Position numbers and translations under genes: made by a program. Below are positions 1-8,966 of a stretch of 64,000 nt of DNA, piece by piece. The DNA lies in the NCBI GenBank assembly GCA_016705245.1, contig JADIYM010000010.1, positions 40,001 to 104,000 of the forward strand. The letters run 5' to 3'. Below the pieces are notes generated by a model. That model did no database searches. It was not told the DNA's origin and saw only the letters and a list, made by a program, of their open reading frames with translations. The DNA comes from Blastocatellia bacterium (GTDB taxonomy: Bacteria > Acidobacteriota > Blastocatellia > UBA7656 > JADIYM01). Numbering within the stretch: the first letter of the stretch is position 1; the number at the start of each line of letters is the position of its first letter.

Positions 1-722
1 GTGGAGCTCGACGACGTGACAAACGGATATGACCCGTGGTCCAGATCGAGCATCGTTCCCTGAGCTCCCTCGAGCAGCACACGCTGCCCGGCATCGACGG
101 CGTCATTGAGGAAACAGGCCGTGTCGGAAATGAACGGCGCAAGTCGCTGAGCAGATTCGAGATAGGACTCGTACCCCTCGATCGCGAGTTCCGGCTCGGT
201 CGTTCCGAGGGTCGCTGCCGCCTCGTCCCTTGCGGCCAAAACCGCTCTCCGGAGTTCCGCCGGATTGAGAATGTCACCTGCGCGGACGCCCCTCCGCCCC
301 GACTTCTCTTCGTAGGAGGGACCAATCCCGCGCATCGTCGTTCCCACCCGATCCTCGCCTCTCCGCTCCTCGCTGATCCGCTCGACGGCGCGATGGTGCG
401 GCAATATGAGGTGCGCACGGTTGCTGATTCGCAGCCTTCCGTCCACTTCGACGCCAAGGGTTCCAAGTCCCTCTATCTCCTCGACCAGCGCTTGCGCATC
501 AACGACGACGCCGTTGCCAAGCACGCAGACGGCCGAATCATGAAGGATTCCCGACGGGACGAGTCGAAGGATGAATTTTCGATCGCCAATTATGACCGTG
601 TGGCCGGCATTGTGACCGCCCTGGTACCGCGCCACGATGTCGAAGGCCGGCGCAAGCAAATCAACGACCTTTCCCTTGCCTTCGTCGCCCCACTGGGTAC
701 CCACTACCACGATGTTCTTCAT
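1..722 (-). CDS. purA: Adenylosuccinate synthetase, partial (N-terminal 240 residues)
   Basis: Catalyses the GTP-dependent first committed step from IMP to AMP (adenylosuccinate formation) in the cytoplasm. The translation opens MKNIVVVGTQWGDEGKGK, which contains the purA P-loop signature QWGDEGKGK, followed by GGHNAGHT, and near the window edge LLEGAQGTMLDLDHGSYPF, the second conserved block. The start is the ATG at 720-722 on the complement. The 3' half lies outside the window. It is divergent from the DUF971 gene, with about 230 bp between the two starts. Identification is secure; completeness cannot be judged. Confidence 0.97.
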   Translation of the reverse strand, partial: MKNIVVVGTQWGDEGKGKVVDLLAPAFDIVARYQGGHNAGHTVIIGDRKFILRLVPSGILHDSAVCVLGNGVVVDAQALVEEIEGLGTLGVEVDGRLRISNRAHLILPHHRAVERISEERRGEDRVGTTMRGIGPSYEEKSGRRGVRAGDILNPAELRRAVLAARDEAAATLGTTEPELAIEGYESYLESAQRLAPFISDTACFLNDAVDAGQRVLLEGAQGTMLDLDHGSYPFVTSSSS

Positions 723-950
723 CGGCGTCCTCTCACAAAGAACGGCCGACCCGTCGTCCGGGCCGACCGCCCATGAAGTTTCGAAGTCGTCTGCGATTCC
801 CCGCCAGCTGCGGTCCACACCGCACCATCTCCAGGCCTGGAGGCAGCCGGATGCACGGAACCCGAAGCTGTTGGTCACGCGGTGCGGTATTATAGCCATC
901 GGATTCGCGCCGTTTCAACAATTGCGCGCAACTTCAGGAGGATAAAGCGC

Positions 951-1334
951 TTGCTGTCCCGTCACCCGTTGGAAATCTCGCTTTCCGACCCGCGTCGGCT
1001 CGTGATCCGCTGGGAAGACGGTCACGCGTCCGAGTTTCCGGTCGACATACTTCGCGACTTCTGTCCGTGCGCAACCTGCCGAAAGGCACGGATGGATCGC
1101 AACGAACAGGCCGAGCAGCCAAAGAAGCGATCACTCAACGTCCTGGGCGCCCCAACCCGATTTGAAGTCGACGGTCTCGAACACGTCGGGCGCTACGCGC
1201 TGGGAGTCAACTGGAAAGACGGCCATCGCAGCATCTTTACGTGGGAGTACTTCAGCGCAATCTGCCCGTGCGACGAGTGCCGGATGGTACGCGGCGGTCC
1301 GCCGCAGCCTTTCGATCCGCTCATTACGGTCTAG
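951..1334 (+). CDS. DUF971 (GBBH-like N-terminal domain) protein
   Basis: About 127 residues. It shows the DUF971 pattern twice over: IRWEDGHASEFP followed by CPCATCR, and VNWKDGHRSIF followed by CPCDECR. The family resembles the N-terminal zinc-binding domain of gamma-butyrobetaine hydroxylase and is often found as a stand-alone protein near Fe-S or cofactor genes; its biochemical role is not settled. I chose the TTG at 951 because AGGAGG lies at 936-941 with ideal spacing; an in-frame ATG at 882 would add 23 unconserved residues. First gene of a co-directional run reaching 8349. Confidence 0.85.
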   Translation: MLSRHPLEISLSDPRRLVIRWEDGHASEFPVDILRDFCPCATCRKARMDRNEQAEQPKKRSLNVLGAPTRFEVDGLEHVGRYALGVNWKDGHRSIFTWEYFSAICPCDECRMVRGGPPQPFDPLITV

Positions 1335-1459
1335 TCGGCCTGGTGGCGAGGCGACGGACCTGCCAGGTCGGACTTTCGACCTGGGTTGGGCATCCGGTAG
1401 AGTCGCAGTCGAACGGCGGTTTCAACGCCGTTCCATTCCTGGAGGATACCAACCGCATC

Positions 1460-2140
1460 ATGGCACTCGCCGACACCATCACTTTTGAAGTTCATGGCAC
1501 GCCGACGGCCGGCTATCTCGCCAGTCCGGAAACTGGAGGGACGGGGCAAGCGGTCGTCGTCGTTCACGAATGGTGGGGGCTGAACGAACACACGCGTGAC
1601 ATCGCCCGGCGATGGGCCGATGCGGGCTTCGTCGCCCTTGCTCCCGATCTCTACCGTGGCGTCGTGACGACCGATCCGGCTGAGGCCTCAAAGCTCATGC
1701 ACGGGCTGTCGGCGGAGGATGGAGTCGAGACCCTCGACGCCGCTGTTTTGCGACTGGCAGAAGCACCCGGAGTCGATCCCGATCGCATCGGCGTCACCGG
1801 TTATTGCATGGGCGGCAGCTTTGCCCTGCTGCTCGCCTGTCGAAACCGCACGATCAAGGCCGCTGCGCCTTTCTACGGTGACATTCCAGACGATCCCGAC
1901 ATCGCGATGCTCACGGCGCCCGTATTGTTCATCGGTGCCTCCCTCGACGGTTGGATCACCGTCGAGAAGATGAATGGACTTCGCGAAGCACTCGCACGAC
2001 ACGGGAAATCCGGCGAAGTGAAGATCTATGAGGGAGCCGACCACGCATTCTTCAACGACACCCGTCCCGCCGTGTACAACGCCGAGGCTGCGACCGATGC
2101 CTGGCAGCGCGTCACGGATTTCTTCCGAACCGCGCTGTAG
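1460..2140 (+). CDS. Dienelactone hydrolase family protein
   Basis: A 226-residue alpha/beta hydrolase of the carboxymethylenebutenolidase type, which hydrolyses lactones or esters in the cytoplasm. The nucleophile is Cys116 in GYCMGGS, with Asp163 (GASLDGW) and His195 (GADHAFF) completing the triad; Glu37 in VVHEWWG matches the glutamate that holds the cysteine in the resting state. No signal peptide. The ATG at 1460 follows GGAGGA by about 13 bases. Physiological substrate unknown; the neighbours do not form an aromatic degradation pathway. Confidence 0.92.
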   Translation: MALADTITFEVHGTPTAGYLASPETGGTGQAVVVVHEWWGLNEHTRDIARRWADAGFVALAPDLYRGVVTTDPAEASKLMHGLSAEDGVETLDAAVLRLAEAPGVDPDRIGVTGYCMGGSFALLLACRNRTIKAAAPFYGDIPDDPDIAMLTAPVLFIGASLDGWITVEKMNGLREALARHGKSGEVKIYEGADHAFFNDTRPAVYNAEAATDAWQRVTDFFRTAL

Positions 2141-2179
2141 GCGCAACTGCCTCGCACCGCGAAAGGCTCCATTACGGGG

Positions 2180-2617
2180 ATGAGTACGAATCTGAACCTC
2201 CGCCACACGATCGTCTGCGAAGACGTCCGAATCGAAATCACCCGTAACCTGAGCCTCATGGGAGTCCTCCATCTACTTCACGTTCCCCAGACCCCGGTGA
2301 CGCTATTCAAGCTGGCCGTCGTCAATCACTGGCGCGGCGTCGGTCGCTACCGAACTCAGGTGCAGATCCTCACTCCCGACCGATCGCGCTCGATTGTCGT
2401 ATCTCAGGCCTCTACGATCGACGTTCCCGAGGATGGCGGCGCCGACAATGTCACGGTCTTTACGAACGTCACGTTCCCCGAGCCCGGCCAATACGTCGTT
2501 CAGACGCTCATCGACTCGTCGCTCTTCGCGGAAACCATGCTGCCCGTTGTGGTGGCACAGCAACAATCCTCCGTCCAGGCGGCATTCGACACGGGACCGG
2601 ACGACGTCATCAACTGA
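2180..2617 (+). CDS. Beta-rich protein resembling DUF6941
   Basis: 145 residues, opening MSTNLNLRHTIVCEDVRIE, with alternating hydrophobic strands (VLHLLHV, FKLAVVNHW, YRTQVQIL, VVVAQQQ). It looks like the DUF6941 family of small beta-sandwich proteins; I recognise this by pattern only. No signal peptide or cysteines in a metal motif. It lies 39 bp after the hydrolase and 99 bp before the zinc-finger gene, so it may belong to the CHAT/subtilase cassette downstream. Function unknown. Confidence 0.65.
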   Translation: MSTNLNLRHTIVCEDVRIEITRNLSLMGVLHLLHVPQTPVTLFKLAVVNHWRGVGRYRTQVQILTPDRSRSIVVSQASTIDVPEDGGADNVTVFTNVTFPEPGQYVVQTLIDSSLFAETMLPVVVAQQQSSVQAAFDTGPDDVIN

Positions 2618-2716
2618 CCGTCGACCGGCAGGCACGTCGATGTATCAGATGGGGTCGAGGGCGCCCTCTTCACGTATGACGCCGCCGTGGCCGGCGACGT
2701 AAGGAGGCTCGATACG

Positions 2717-3334
2717 ATGTCCTGTCCAACACACGAAACGCTCATCGGATTCGCCGCAGGCGACCTCGATGCCCCCGAGCGTCAGTCCGTTGCGACCCAT
2801 CTCGAAACGGACTGCCCCTCGTGTTCCGCCGAACTTTCCGTGATCGCTTACCTTCGGAGCATCGCGACATCCGGAGTTCTCGAGTCACCGCCTCTTGGGG
2901 CGCTCGAACAGGCAGCACGAATTCCCTCGGATCGAATCGGACGTTCGCTCGCATCGTCACTCGGGCGTGTGGCGTCTCTCGTTTTCGACACCCTCGCGTC
3001 TCCCCTGCCGCAAGGGGCGCGCTCGGCAGCGACCAGTTCGCGGCAGATGCTCTTCCGGGCACTTGACTACGATATCGACGTCCGCCTTTCCCAGATCGAT
3101 TCTGCCTTCGTCCGGGTTTCCGGTCAGGTCCTTCCCGGGTCGGAGCGGCCGATCGAAAGCGTCTCCGGAGTCGACGTCGCGCTACTTCTCGACGGGCAAG
3201 CCGTAGCGATCTGTCCCACGACCGAGCTCGGTGAGTTCGACTTCGGAACCGTGAATCCCGGCAACTACGAACTGAGCATCGAGACCGACGAGGATCGAAT
3301 CCTCATCGAGCAACTCTCGACGTTCGCAAGCTGA
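2717..3334 (+). CDS. Anti-sigma-factor-like zinc-finger protein with C-terminal beta domain
   Basis: 205 residues. The N-terminus (HETLIGFAAGDLDAPE then THLETDCPSC) matches the zf-HC2/anti-sigma zinc finger, with His-x4-Cys-x2-Cys rather than the usual His-x3-Cys-x2-Cys. The C-terminal half (about 120-205: VRVSGQVLPGS ... GVDVALLLDG ... GNYELSIE) looks like an Ig/carboxypeptidase-regulatory beta sandwich. There is no obvious membrane helix and no sigma factor gene next to it. ATG 2717 follows AAGGAGG at 2701-2707. It ends 24 bp before the CHAT gene, suggesting it is a regulator or substrate of that protein (inference). Confidence 0.7.
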   Translation: MSCPTHETLIGFAAGDLDAPERQSVATHLETDCPSCSAELSVIAYLRSIATSGVLESPPLGALEQAARIPSDRIGRSLASSLGRVASLVFDTLASPLPQGARSAATSSRQMLFRALDYDIDVRLSQIDSAFVRVSGQVLPGSERPIESVSGVDVALLLDGQAVAICPTTELGEFDFGTVNPGNYELSIETDEDRILIEQLSTFAS

Positions 3335-3358
3335 CTGCAGCCTTTCCGAGACCTACCA

Positions 3359-6223
3359 ATGCAGGATCCGGTCGACGCAACGAGCGTCCGAGATCTCGTC
3401 GCCATCATTGGCGATGCTCCGGACGTTCGCGCGATTCTCGATCGGTCTCAGCCGCCCGTCACGATCGAGCTGCTTCCGAATCTGAAGTCCGAGATCGACC
3501 GACTCGTCTACGCGGACCGGCCCGCCGCTTCTCGTCTGGTGGACGCCGCCGCGTGGGCCGCCGATCGGCTCGGCGACGACGCGAGCCAGGCGTTTGCCTC
3601 GGCTTCGAGAGCGCGACTTCTTTATGCCGAAGCCAGGTACGCCGAGGCGGCGACGCTCTTCGAGACCTCGACGTTGGCGCTTCGCGTTGCCGGACACACC
3701 CGTGACGCCGCCGCGCTCACCAAGCAGCACATCGTGTCGCTGATGTACCTTGGACGATACGATGAGGCGCTCGATCTCGCCAGGATCGCGAAGTCGACTC
3801 TCCGGCGCCTTCGGGACCCTCGACTGCTCGCCGAACACGAAACGAACGTCGGCAATCTGCACTACCGTCGAGATCACTATCGAAAGGCCCTGGGCTGTTA
3901 TGAACGGGCGCGGGTCATCTTCGAACGGCTCGGCGATTCGGTTGCCCTGGCGTACACCGACCACAACTGCGCGACCGTCCTCGTCGACCTCGACCGCGCC
4001 GACGAGGCGCTCGAGCTCTATGCGCGCGCCGGAGCCGCCTATGCGGAATACGGTCTGCAGACACTCGACCTCGAAGTGCAATTGGCCGTCGCCTACATCG
4101 AGTACTTGAAGGGCCATTACTACGAGGCTCTTCGACGATTCAACAGCGTTCACGAGGCCGGCGGCGCGATTCTCAACGCCGCGGACTGCGCCTTGACCGA
4201 TCTCGACCTCGCTGCGGTTTACCTTCACCTGAACTCGCTTGGCGACGCAGCCGATGCGGCAGACCGCGCCGCCGCGGGTTTCGGTTCGGTCGGAATGACC
4301 CGGGAGCTCGGCAATGCCCGCCGCTTGCGTGCGGTGGCTGCGGCTCGAATGGGCGACGACGAAACAGCGTCTGTCATCTTCGACGAAGTCATCGGACTCT
4401 ACGAAGATGGAGGGAACCCGGTGCAGCTTGCGCTGACGCAGCTCGAGCTCGCCGCCGTCGCCCTTCATCGCGGAGACTTCGCGGCTGCCGACGCTGCGGC
4501 ACGAGCCGCGGCGCCGCCCCTTGGACGCGAAGCGCTCGCACCGAAACGCAGGCTCGCCCGTGTGCTCGAGGCCCGGGCCGCGCTTGGTCTTGGCGAGGTC
4601 GGCCGTGCCAGCCGCGTTGCGCGGGCCGCCCTGAAGTCCGCCACTGACAGCGATGACGATGCAGTCGCCTATCAGTGTCACGCCGTCCTCGCGCGGGTCG
4701 CGCGCGCCCGCGGTCAGCGCGACGTTGCGCTCGAAGCGTTCCGCTCGGCCATCGCTGCCGTCGAGCGCATGCGGTCGCGCATCGTCGTCGACAATCTGAA
4801 GACCCGGTTCCTCGAAGACAAAGTCGAACTCTACGAAGGAGCCGTCGAACTGTGTCTCGACGAAGAGACTCCGGAGCGCACCGCCGAAGCGCTTCGAACA
4901 CTAGAGCTCGCGAAGTCGAGGTCACTGTCCGATCTGCTATCCGGCTACCTGCGGGAATTCGTGCCCGGCGGTGAATCCGGACGCGCGGCACGCGCGCGGT
5001 TCAAGTCGCTCGTCGACGAGCTCGCCTGGTATCGATCGAAACTCGATCGGTCCGACAACGAGCCGCCAAGCGGCGAAGGAGCCCGGCGAGAGTTGCGGCG
5101 TCGAACGCACGAAGTCGAACTTTGTGAAGCACGCGTCACTGCGGCGTTCCAGCGACTGCAGGTCGAGGACGAGCGGTTCGCCGAGCTCCAGGCGCCCCGC
5201 GTGGCCGACGCGGACGAGCTCCAGGCTCTCGTTGCCGACGACGAGGCCATCGTCGAATTTCTCGAGGCCGGGGACCATTATTCGGCGATCGTCGTCACGC
5301 GCGACGGATTAACCGCCGTTCGTCACCTCGCGCCTGCCGCTGAGGTCAACCGCCTGCTCGAGGGACTGCGGTTCCAGATGGACAAGTTCGTTTATGGCCG
5401 CGAGTTTGCCGATCGCGAGATCGTGCACCTGCGGCGCAGCGTCGACGTCTATCTGGCGAAACTCTACGAAGCGCTGCTGGCCCCGATCGAACGCGCCGCT
5501 GGCGGACGCGATCTCGTGATCGTCCCTCACGGCCGGCTCCACTACGTGCCGATGCACGCGTTGCTAAATGGCGACCAGTACGTCATTGAACAGCGAGGCG
5601 TAAGCTACGCCCCTAGCGCGACCGTTTTCGCGCTGTGCTCGCCCGAGCGCGAGCGATCCACCGCGCCGCCCCTGCTCTGCGGCGTGTCGGACGCCAGCGC
5701 GCCGGAAATTGCTAGAGAAATCGAAATGCTCGGCCGTCTGTTCCCGGCCGCCAGGGTGTTGACTGGCGACGCCGTAACGCGCGAGGCCGTTGCGCGCGAA
5801 GCTGAGTCGTGCGGTATTCTTCACATCGCGTCGCACGCGGTCTTCAGATCCGACAATCCCATGCTTTCCAGCCTTCGTCTATCGGACGGAGAGTTGACGT
5901 TCTACGATGTTTTCAACCTTCGGGTCTCGGCCGATCTCGTCGTCCTCTCGGGCTGCAACACCGGAACGGTGGCAGTTGGAGCGGGCGATGAACTTCACGG
6001 ATTGATGCGCGGCTTTCTCTACGCTGGCGCCCCGTCGCTGCTCATCAGCATGTGGGCCGCCGACGATGCCTCGACGGCTTCGCTTATGCGGACTTTCTAT
6101 TCGGAGTTGCTCAACGGATCGACAAAGCGGAATGCGCTGCGTGCCGCGCAGCGCGCTGCCATGGAAACGCACGGCCATCCCTACTACTGGGCTCCGTTTA
6201 CCCTGCTTGGCCGGGCGGTTTGA
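3359..6223 (+). CDS. TPR-CHAT domain protease
   Basis: 954 residues. About residues 60-480 are TPR-like helical repeats (AEAATLFETSTLALRVAG, YDEALDLARIAK, ALGCYERARVIFERLG, ADEALELYARAGAAY), then a charged coiled segment, then a C-terminal CHAT (caspase HetF-associated with TPR) domain from about 620. The predicted catalytic dyad is His826 in HIASHAVF and Cys866 in VVLSGCNTG, both intact. CHAT proteins are cysteine endopeptidases related to caspases and separase, usually gated by their repeats. Start ATG has no strong SD; the gene is 24 bp after the zinc-finger gene and 20 bp before the subtilase, so probably co-transcribed. Cytoplasmic by sequence. Confidence 0.92.
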   Translation: MQDPVDATSVRDLVAIIGDAPDVRAILDRSQPPVTIELLPNLKSEIDRLVYADRPAASRLVDAAAWAADRLGDDASQAFASASRARLLYAEARYAEAATLFETSTLALRVAGHTRDAAALTKQHIVSLMYLGRYDEALDLARIAKSTLRRLRDPRLLAEHETNVGNLHYRRDHYRKALGCYERARVIFERLGDSVALAYTDHNCATVLVDLDRADEALELYARAGAAYAEYGLQTLDLEVQLAVAYIEYLKGHYYEALRRFNSVHEAGGAILNAADCALTDLDLAAVYLHLNSLGDAADAADRAAAGFGSVGMTRELGNARRLRAVAAARMGDDETASVIFDEVIGLYEDGGNPVQLALTQLELAAVALHRGDFAAADAAARAAAPPLGREALAPKRRLARVLEARAALGLGEVGRASRVARAALKSATDSDDDAVAYQCHAVLARVARARGQRDVALEAFRSAIAAVERMRSRIVVDNLKTRFLEDKVELYEGAVELCLDEETPERTAEALRTLELAKSRSLSDLLSGYLREFVPGGESGRAARARFKSLVDELAWYRSKLDRSDNEPPSGEGARRELRRRTHEVELCEARVTAAFQRLQVEDERFAELQAPRVADADELQALVADDEAIVEFLEAGDHYSAIVVTRDGLTAVRHLAPAAEVNRLLEGLRFQMDKFVYGREFADREIVHLRRSVDVYLAKLYEALLAPIERAAGGRDLVIVPHGRLHYVPMHALLNGDQYVIEQRGVSYAPSATVFALCSPERERSTAPPLLCGVSDASAPEIAREIEMLGRLFPAARVLTGDAVTREAVAREAESCGILHIASHAVFRSDNPMLSSLRLSDGELTFYDVFNLRVSADLVVLSGCNTGTVAVGAGDELHGLMRGFLYAGAPSLLISMWAADDASTASLMRTFYSELLNGSTKRNALRAAQRAAMETHGHPYYWAPFTLLGRAV

Positions 6224-6243
6224 TCGAGGACGGTGACACCATT

Positions 6244-8349
6244 ATGACTGCGAGACGTCTCTTCACGCTTTTCATCGGCTTCCTGTTTGCCGTCGCGACG
6301 CTGCCGTCGAGTCCGGTCGAGGCGCAGGAGCGCGACGCGCCAGGTGACATCGTCGTGACGCTCGAGCCCGGCGCCTCGGTCGAGGCCATTGCGGCGCAGC
6401 ACGGCGCCGAGGTGGTGGAGAGCATTCCGGGCACGACGACGTACCGGCTCCGCGCGCCGAAGGCCAGAAAGACGCTCAAGACCATGAAGCAGGACAACGC
6501 GGTCGGAAGGGCGAATCGCGACAACATCGTGCGGCGCCAGCAGACCGTCAGTTTCCCGAATGACGATCCGGCGCTGCTGCCGTCGTCGTCTAATCCACAC
6601 GAGCTCTTCGCGAATCAGATATCCGAGACTGGACAGCTCGAATCGCTCCAGGTCGACTCGGCGAGCGCGCTCGCCGAGAGCGCCGAGGAGATCACGATTG
6701 CGGTGCTCGACACGGGTCTTGACCTCACGCACCCGACTGTCTCGAACCGGCTCTGGTGGAACCGCGACGAGATCGCCGGCAACGGGCTCGACGACGACCG
6801 TGACGGCTACGTCGACAACGTGAACGGGTGGGACTTCGTAGGCGGCACGTCGTCGCCCGACGAATCGACTCTCGTTGGCCCGATCTCGGGCCACGGCACC
6901 TTCATCTCTGGCCTTATCCTCCTGACGGCCCCGAAGGCTCGCATCATGCCGCTCCGCGTGCTCGGCACCGACGGCGTCGGATCGGCGTTCGACGCGGCGG
7001 CGGCAGTGAACTTTGCTGCCCAGAATGGCGCTCGCGTCATAAGCATGAGCTTTGGCGCCGACGGCGGCGCGCAACCTAAGGTGCTTCGCGAAGCGATCAG
7101 TTCGGCCCGCGAGCTCGGCGTCGTGCTCGTGGCGGCGGTCGGCAACGGCTCGAGCTCGCAGATCGCCTATCCGGCGGCGGATTCGGATAGGGTAATTTCG
7201 GTCGGCGCGACCGACACTTCGCAGAAGAAGGCGGATTTCAGCAATTACGCGGAGGAGGCGGTGGACGTGTGGGCGCCCGGCGTCGACCTCGTCAGCGCGA
7301 TGCCCGGCCGGTACGAGGATGGTTCACCGCGTTATGCGGTCTGGAGCGGCACGTCGTTCTCGACGGCGCTCGTCGCGGCCGCCTGCTCGCTTCTGCTCTC
7401 GACGTCGGTCGTCTCAGACCCGGACGAGGTCAAGGAGCGCATCGTGAGCTTCGGCCCGAGCGTCGAGGGCGTTACGGGCAATCAGGTCAATTTCTTCGAG
7501 TCGGTCGGCAGTATTCTGCGGGACTCGGGCGCACTCGACGTCTGGTCGACAGCGCCACTCTTCGAGCCCACCGACACCTCGTCGGCCGGTGGTTACATCC
7601 TGCTTCGAACCATCGGACAGGCGCAGCGGCTTACGGCTTATGCCTGGGGGCTCTCGTCCTACGGCAATTATGACTTCTACGTCGCGCCGCTCCGCGATGA
7701 CGCAAGTGCCGTGAAGGTTAACGTGGATGGGCCAATCAAGGCCGACCAGTTCGGAAACGTCAAATTCGTGGCCGCTCGAGATGCGCAGCCGGGTGATTCG
7801 ACACCGTTGCTGCCGATCCCGCTCGACCTGATCGGCGGCGTGGCGTTCGTCAACGCGTCGACGAGCGCCATCGTGCGCGTCGGAACAGCGGATTCGGCGA
7901 GCGGTCTCGTCGGCGTTTGGGCCGGAGTCGGCATGACACCGGTCGGCTATCCCGACCCTTACAACAGTCCGTTCGGGCGAGCATGGCTGGCGTTCGATCC
8001 GGGTTCTGGCTACCAGAATTTCAACGTCGCTTCGTGCAGCGTCGAACCGCATGCTGAATACGCATTGTGGGTCAACGGCGCCGAGGTAGCACGCTCGAAA
8101 GCCTGGGACGACGGGAACGGCTACGGCTCGATAGTGTTCTATTTCTCGAGTGACCCGGGCGAGGTCGCCGAGGACGGAGCTATCGAACTGTCGGTCGAAG
8201 CCACGCCGGGACTCGTTCCAATCACCCGAGTGAAGCTCGTCGAGCTCAAGAAAGTTGAGCAGGACGGATCGTTGCGGGCGATCATCGCGTGCTCGTTCAG
8301 CAGTCAGGATCCCCTGCTGCGCAAGTTCCGTCAGCATCAGGCTGAGTAA
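6244..8349 (+). CDS. Secreted S8 subtilisin-like serine protease
   Basis: 701 residues. Signal peptide MTARRLFTLFIGFLFAVA ending near PVEAQE. A short propeptide-like region (about 35-90) precedes the S8 domain with catalytic Asp156 (VLDTGLD), His217 (GHGTF) and Ser371 (SGTSFST). A calcium-loop-like segment (GNGLDDDRDGYVDNVNGWDF) follows the Asp. The C-terminal 250 residues are beta-rich. I placed the start at ATG 6244, just after the CHAT stop, because this is where the signal peptide begins; the open frame extends 64 codons upstream into CHAT. Last gene of the CHAT cassette. Related in style to the subtilase at 50924. Confidence 0.93.
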   Translation: MTARRLFTLFIGFLFAVATLPSSPVEAQERDAPGDIVVTLEPGASVEAIAAQHGAEVVESIPGTTTYRLRAPKARKTLKTMKQDNAVGRANRDNIVRRQQTVSFPNDDPALLPSSSNPHELFANQISETGQLESLQVDSASALAESAEEITIAVLDTGLDLTHPTVSNRLWWNRDEIAGNGLDDDRDGYVDNVNGWDFVGGTSSPDESTLVGPISGHGTFISGLILLTAPKARIMPLRVLGTDGVGSAFDAAAAVNFAAQNGARVISMSFGADGGAQPKVLREAISSARELGVVLVAAVGNGSSSQIAYPAADSDRVISVGATDTSQKKADFSNYAEEAVDVWAPGVDLVSAMPGRYEDGSPRYAVWSGTSFSTALVAAACSLLLSTSVVSDPDEVKERIVSFGPSVEGVTGNQVNFFESVGSILRDSGALDVWSTAPLFEPTDTSSAGGYILLRTIGQAQRLTAYAWGLSSYGNYDFYVAPLRDDASAVKVNVDGPIKADQFGNVKFVAARDAQPGDSTPLLPIPLDLIGGVAFVNASTSAIVRVGTADSASGLVGVWAGVGMTPVGYPDPYNSPFGRAWLAFDPGSGYQNFNVASCSVEPHAEYALWVNGAEVARSKAWDDGNGYGSIVFYFSSDPGEVAEDGAIELSVEATPGLVPITRVKLVELKKVEQDGSLRAIIACSFSSQDPLLRKFRQHQAE

Positions 8350-8389
8350 AAGAAGCGCGTGCAACGCTGATGAGCGGCCGCCCGAGCAT

Positions 8390-8519
8390 CAGAACCGCGA
8401 GCGGTAGCGAGCCGGCTTGCGGACAGATGTTCGTCACGCGTGCCTCAGACCTCGCGCACATAGGGCGTTTCGATCCACCATTCTGTCCGCAAGCCGGCTC
8501 GCCAGCGCTCGCGGTTCTG
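8390..8519. repeat. Long palindrome, family I, at a convergent junction
   Basis: Arms of about 40 bp (8390-8429 and 8480-8519) are reverse complements apart from a 4-base difference; the left arm begins CAGAACCGCGAGCGG. Loop about 50 bp. It lies between the convergent ends of the subtilase and the small membrane gene. A second copy of the family is at 45061-45190, and a half copy near 50742. Likely a bidirectional transcription end or an interspersed repeat. Confidence 0.85.
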
Positions 8520-8523
8520 TGTG

Positions 8524-8931
8524 CTAGGCGCCATCGCGACCGAACATCGCGCGCACCGACGGCCGTTGCAGCACAATGATCGTCAGGACGCCGAGCACCG
8601 TTCCTACTGGCACAAGCAGGCACGAAATCGCTGCGACTACGATGCAGAAGGTGTATCGCCTGCGGGCGGCCAGCGACCGGCCCGCCACAAATACACACGC
8701 GGCGAACGTCCAGCCGGCAAGTACCAGAACGGCTCCGATCGTCGCGAAAATTGCGCCAAACGCCTGCGCCGGAAACGGGTCCCCCTGGCTCTGCGGCAAT
8801 GGGTTGAGCAGGAAAACGAGTCCGATCGTGAGGTGAATGATCGGGATGCATGCGAACAGCGCCACCATCGCCGCATAGACATAATGCGCGATTACCAGCA
8901 ACCGCAGATGTTCGGCGTCCTTGTCCATCAT
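8524..8931 (-). CDS. Small four-helix membrane protein, unknown function
   Basis: 135 residues beginning MMDKDAEHLRLLVIAHYVYA. Four hydrophobic segments are visible (about 15-45, 58-82, 90-115 in the order HYVYAAMVALFACIPIIHLTIGLVFLL, AFGAIFATIGAVLVLAGWTF, TFCIVVAAISCLLVPVGTVLG), the first probably a hairpin. Start preceded by GAAGGG on the complement. It follows the site-2 protease gene by 35 bp on the same strand, so is probably co-transcribed. No domain recognised. Confidence 0.75.
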   Translation of the reverse strand: MMDKDAEHLRLLVIAHYVYAAMVALFACIPIIHLTIGLVFLLNPLPQSQGDPFPAQAFGAIFATIGAVLVLAGWTFAACVFVAGRSLAARRRYTFCIVVAAISCLLVPVGTVLGVLTIIVLQRPSVRAMFGRDGA

Positions 8932-8966
8932 TGTGTCCCTTCTCGCAAAACCTGGCCGGTCCGATC

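Noticed and set aside
3353..4681. 442-codon minus-strand frame
   Set aside because: Antisense to the TPR part of the CHAT gene, no family features.
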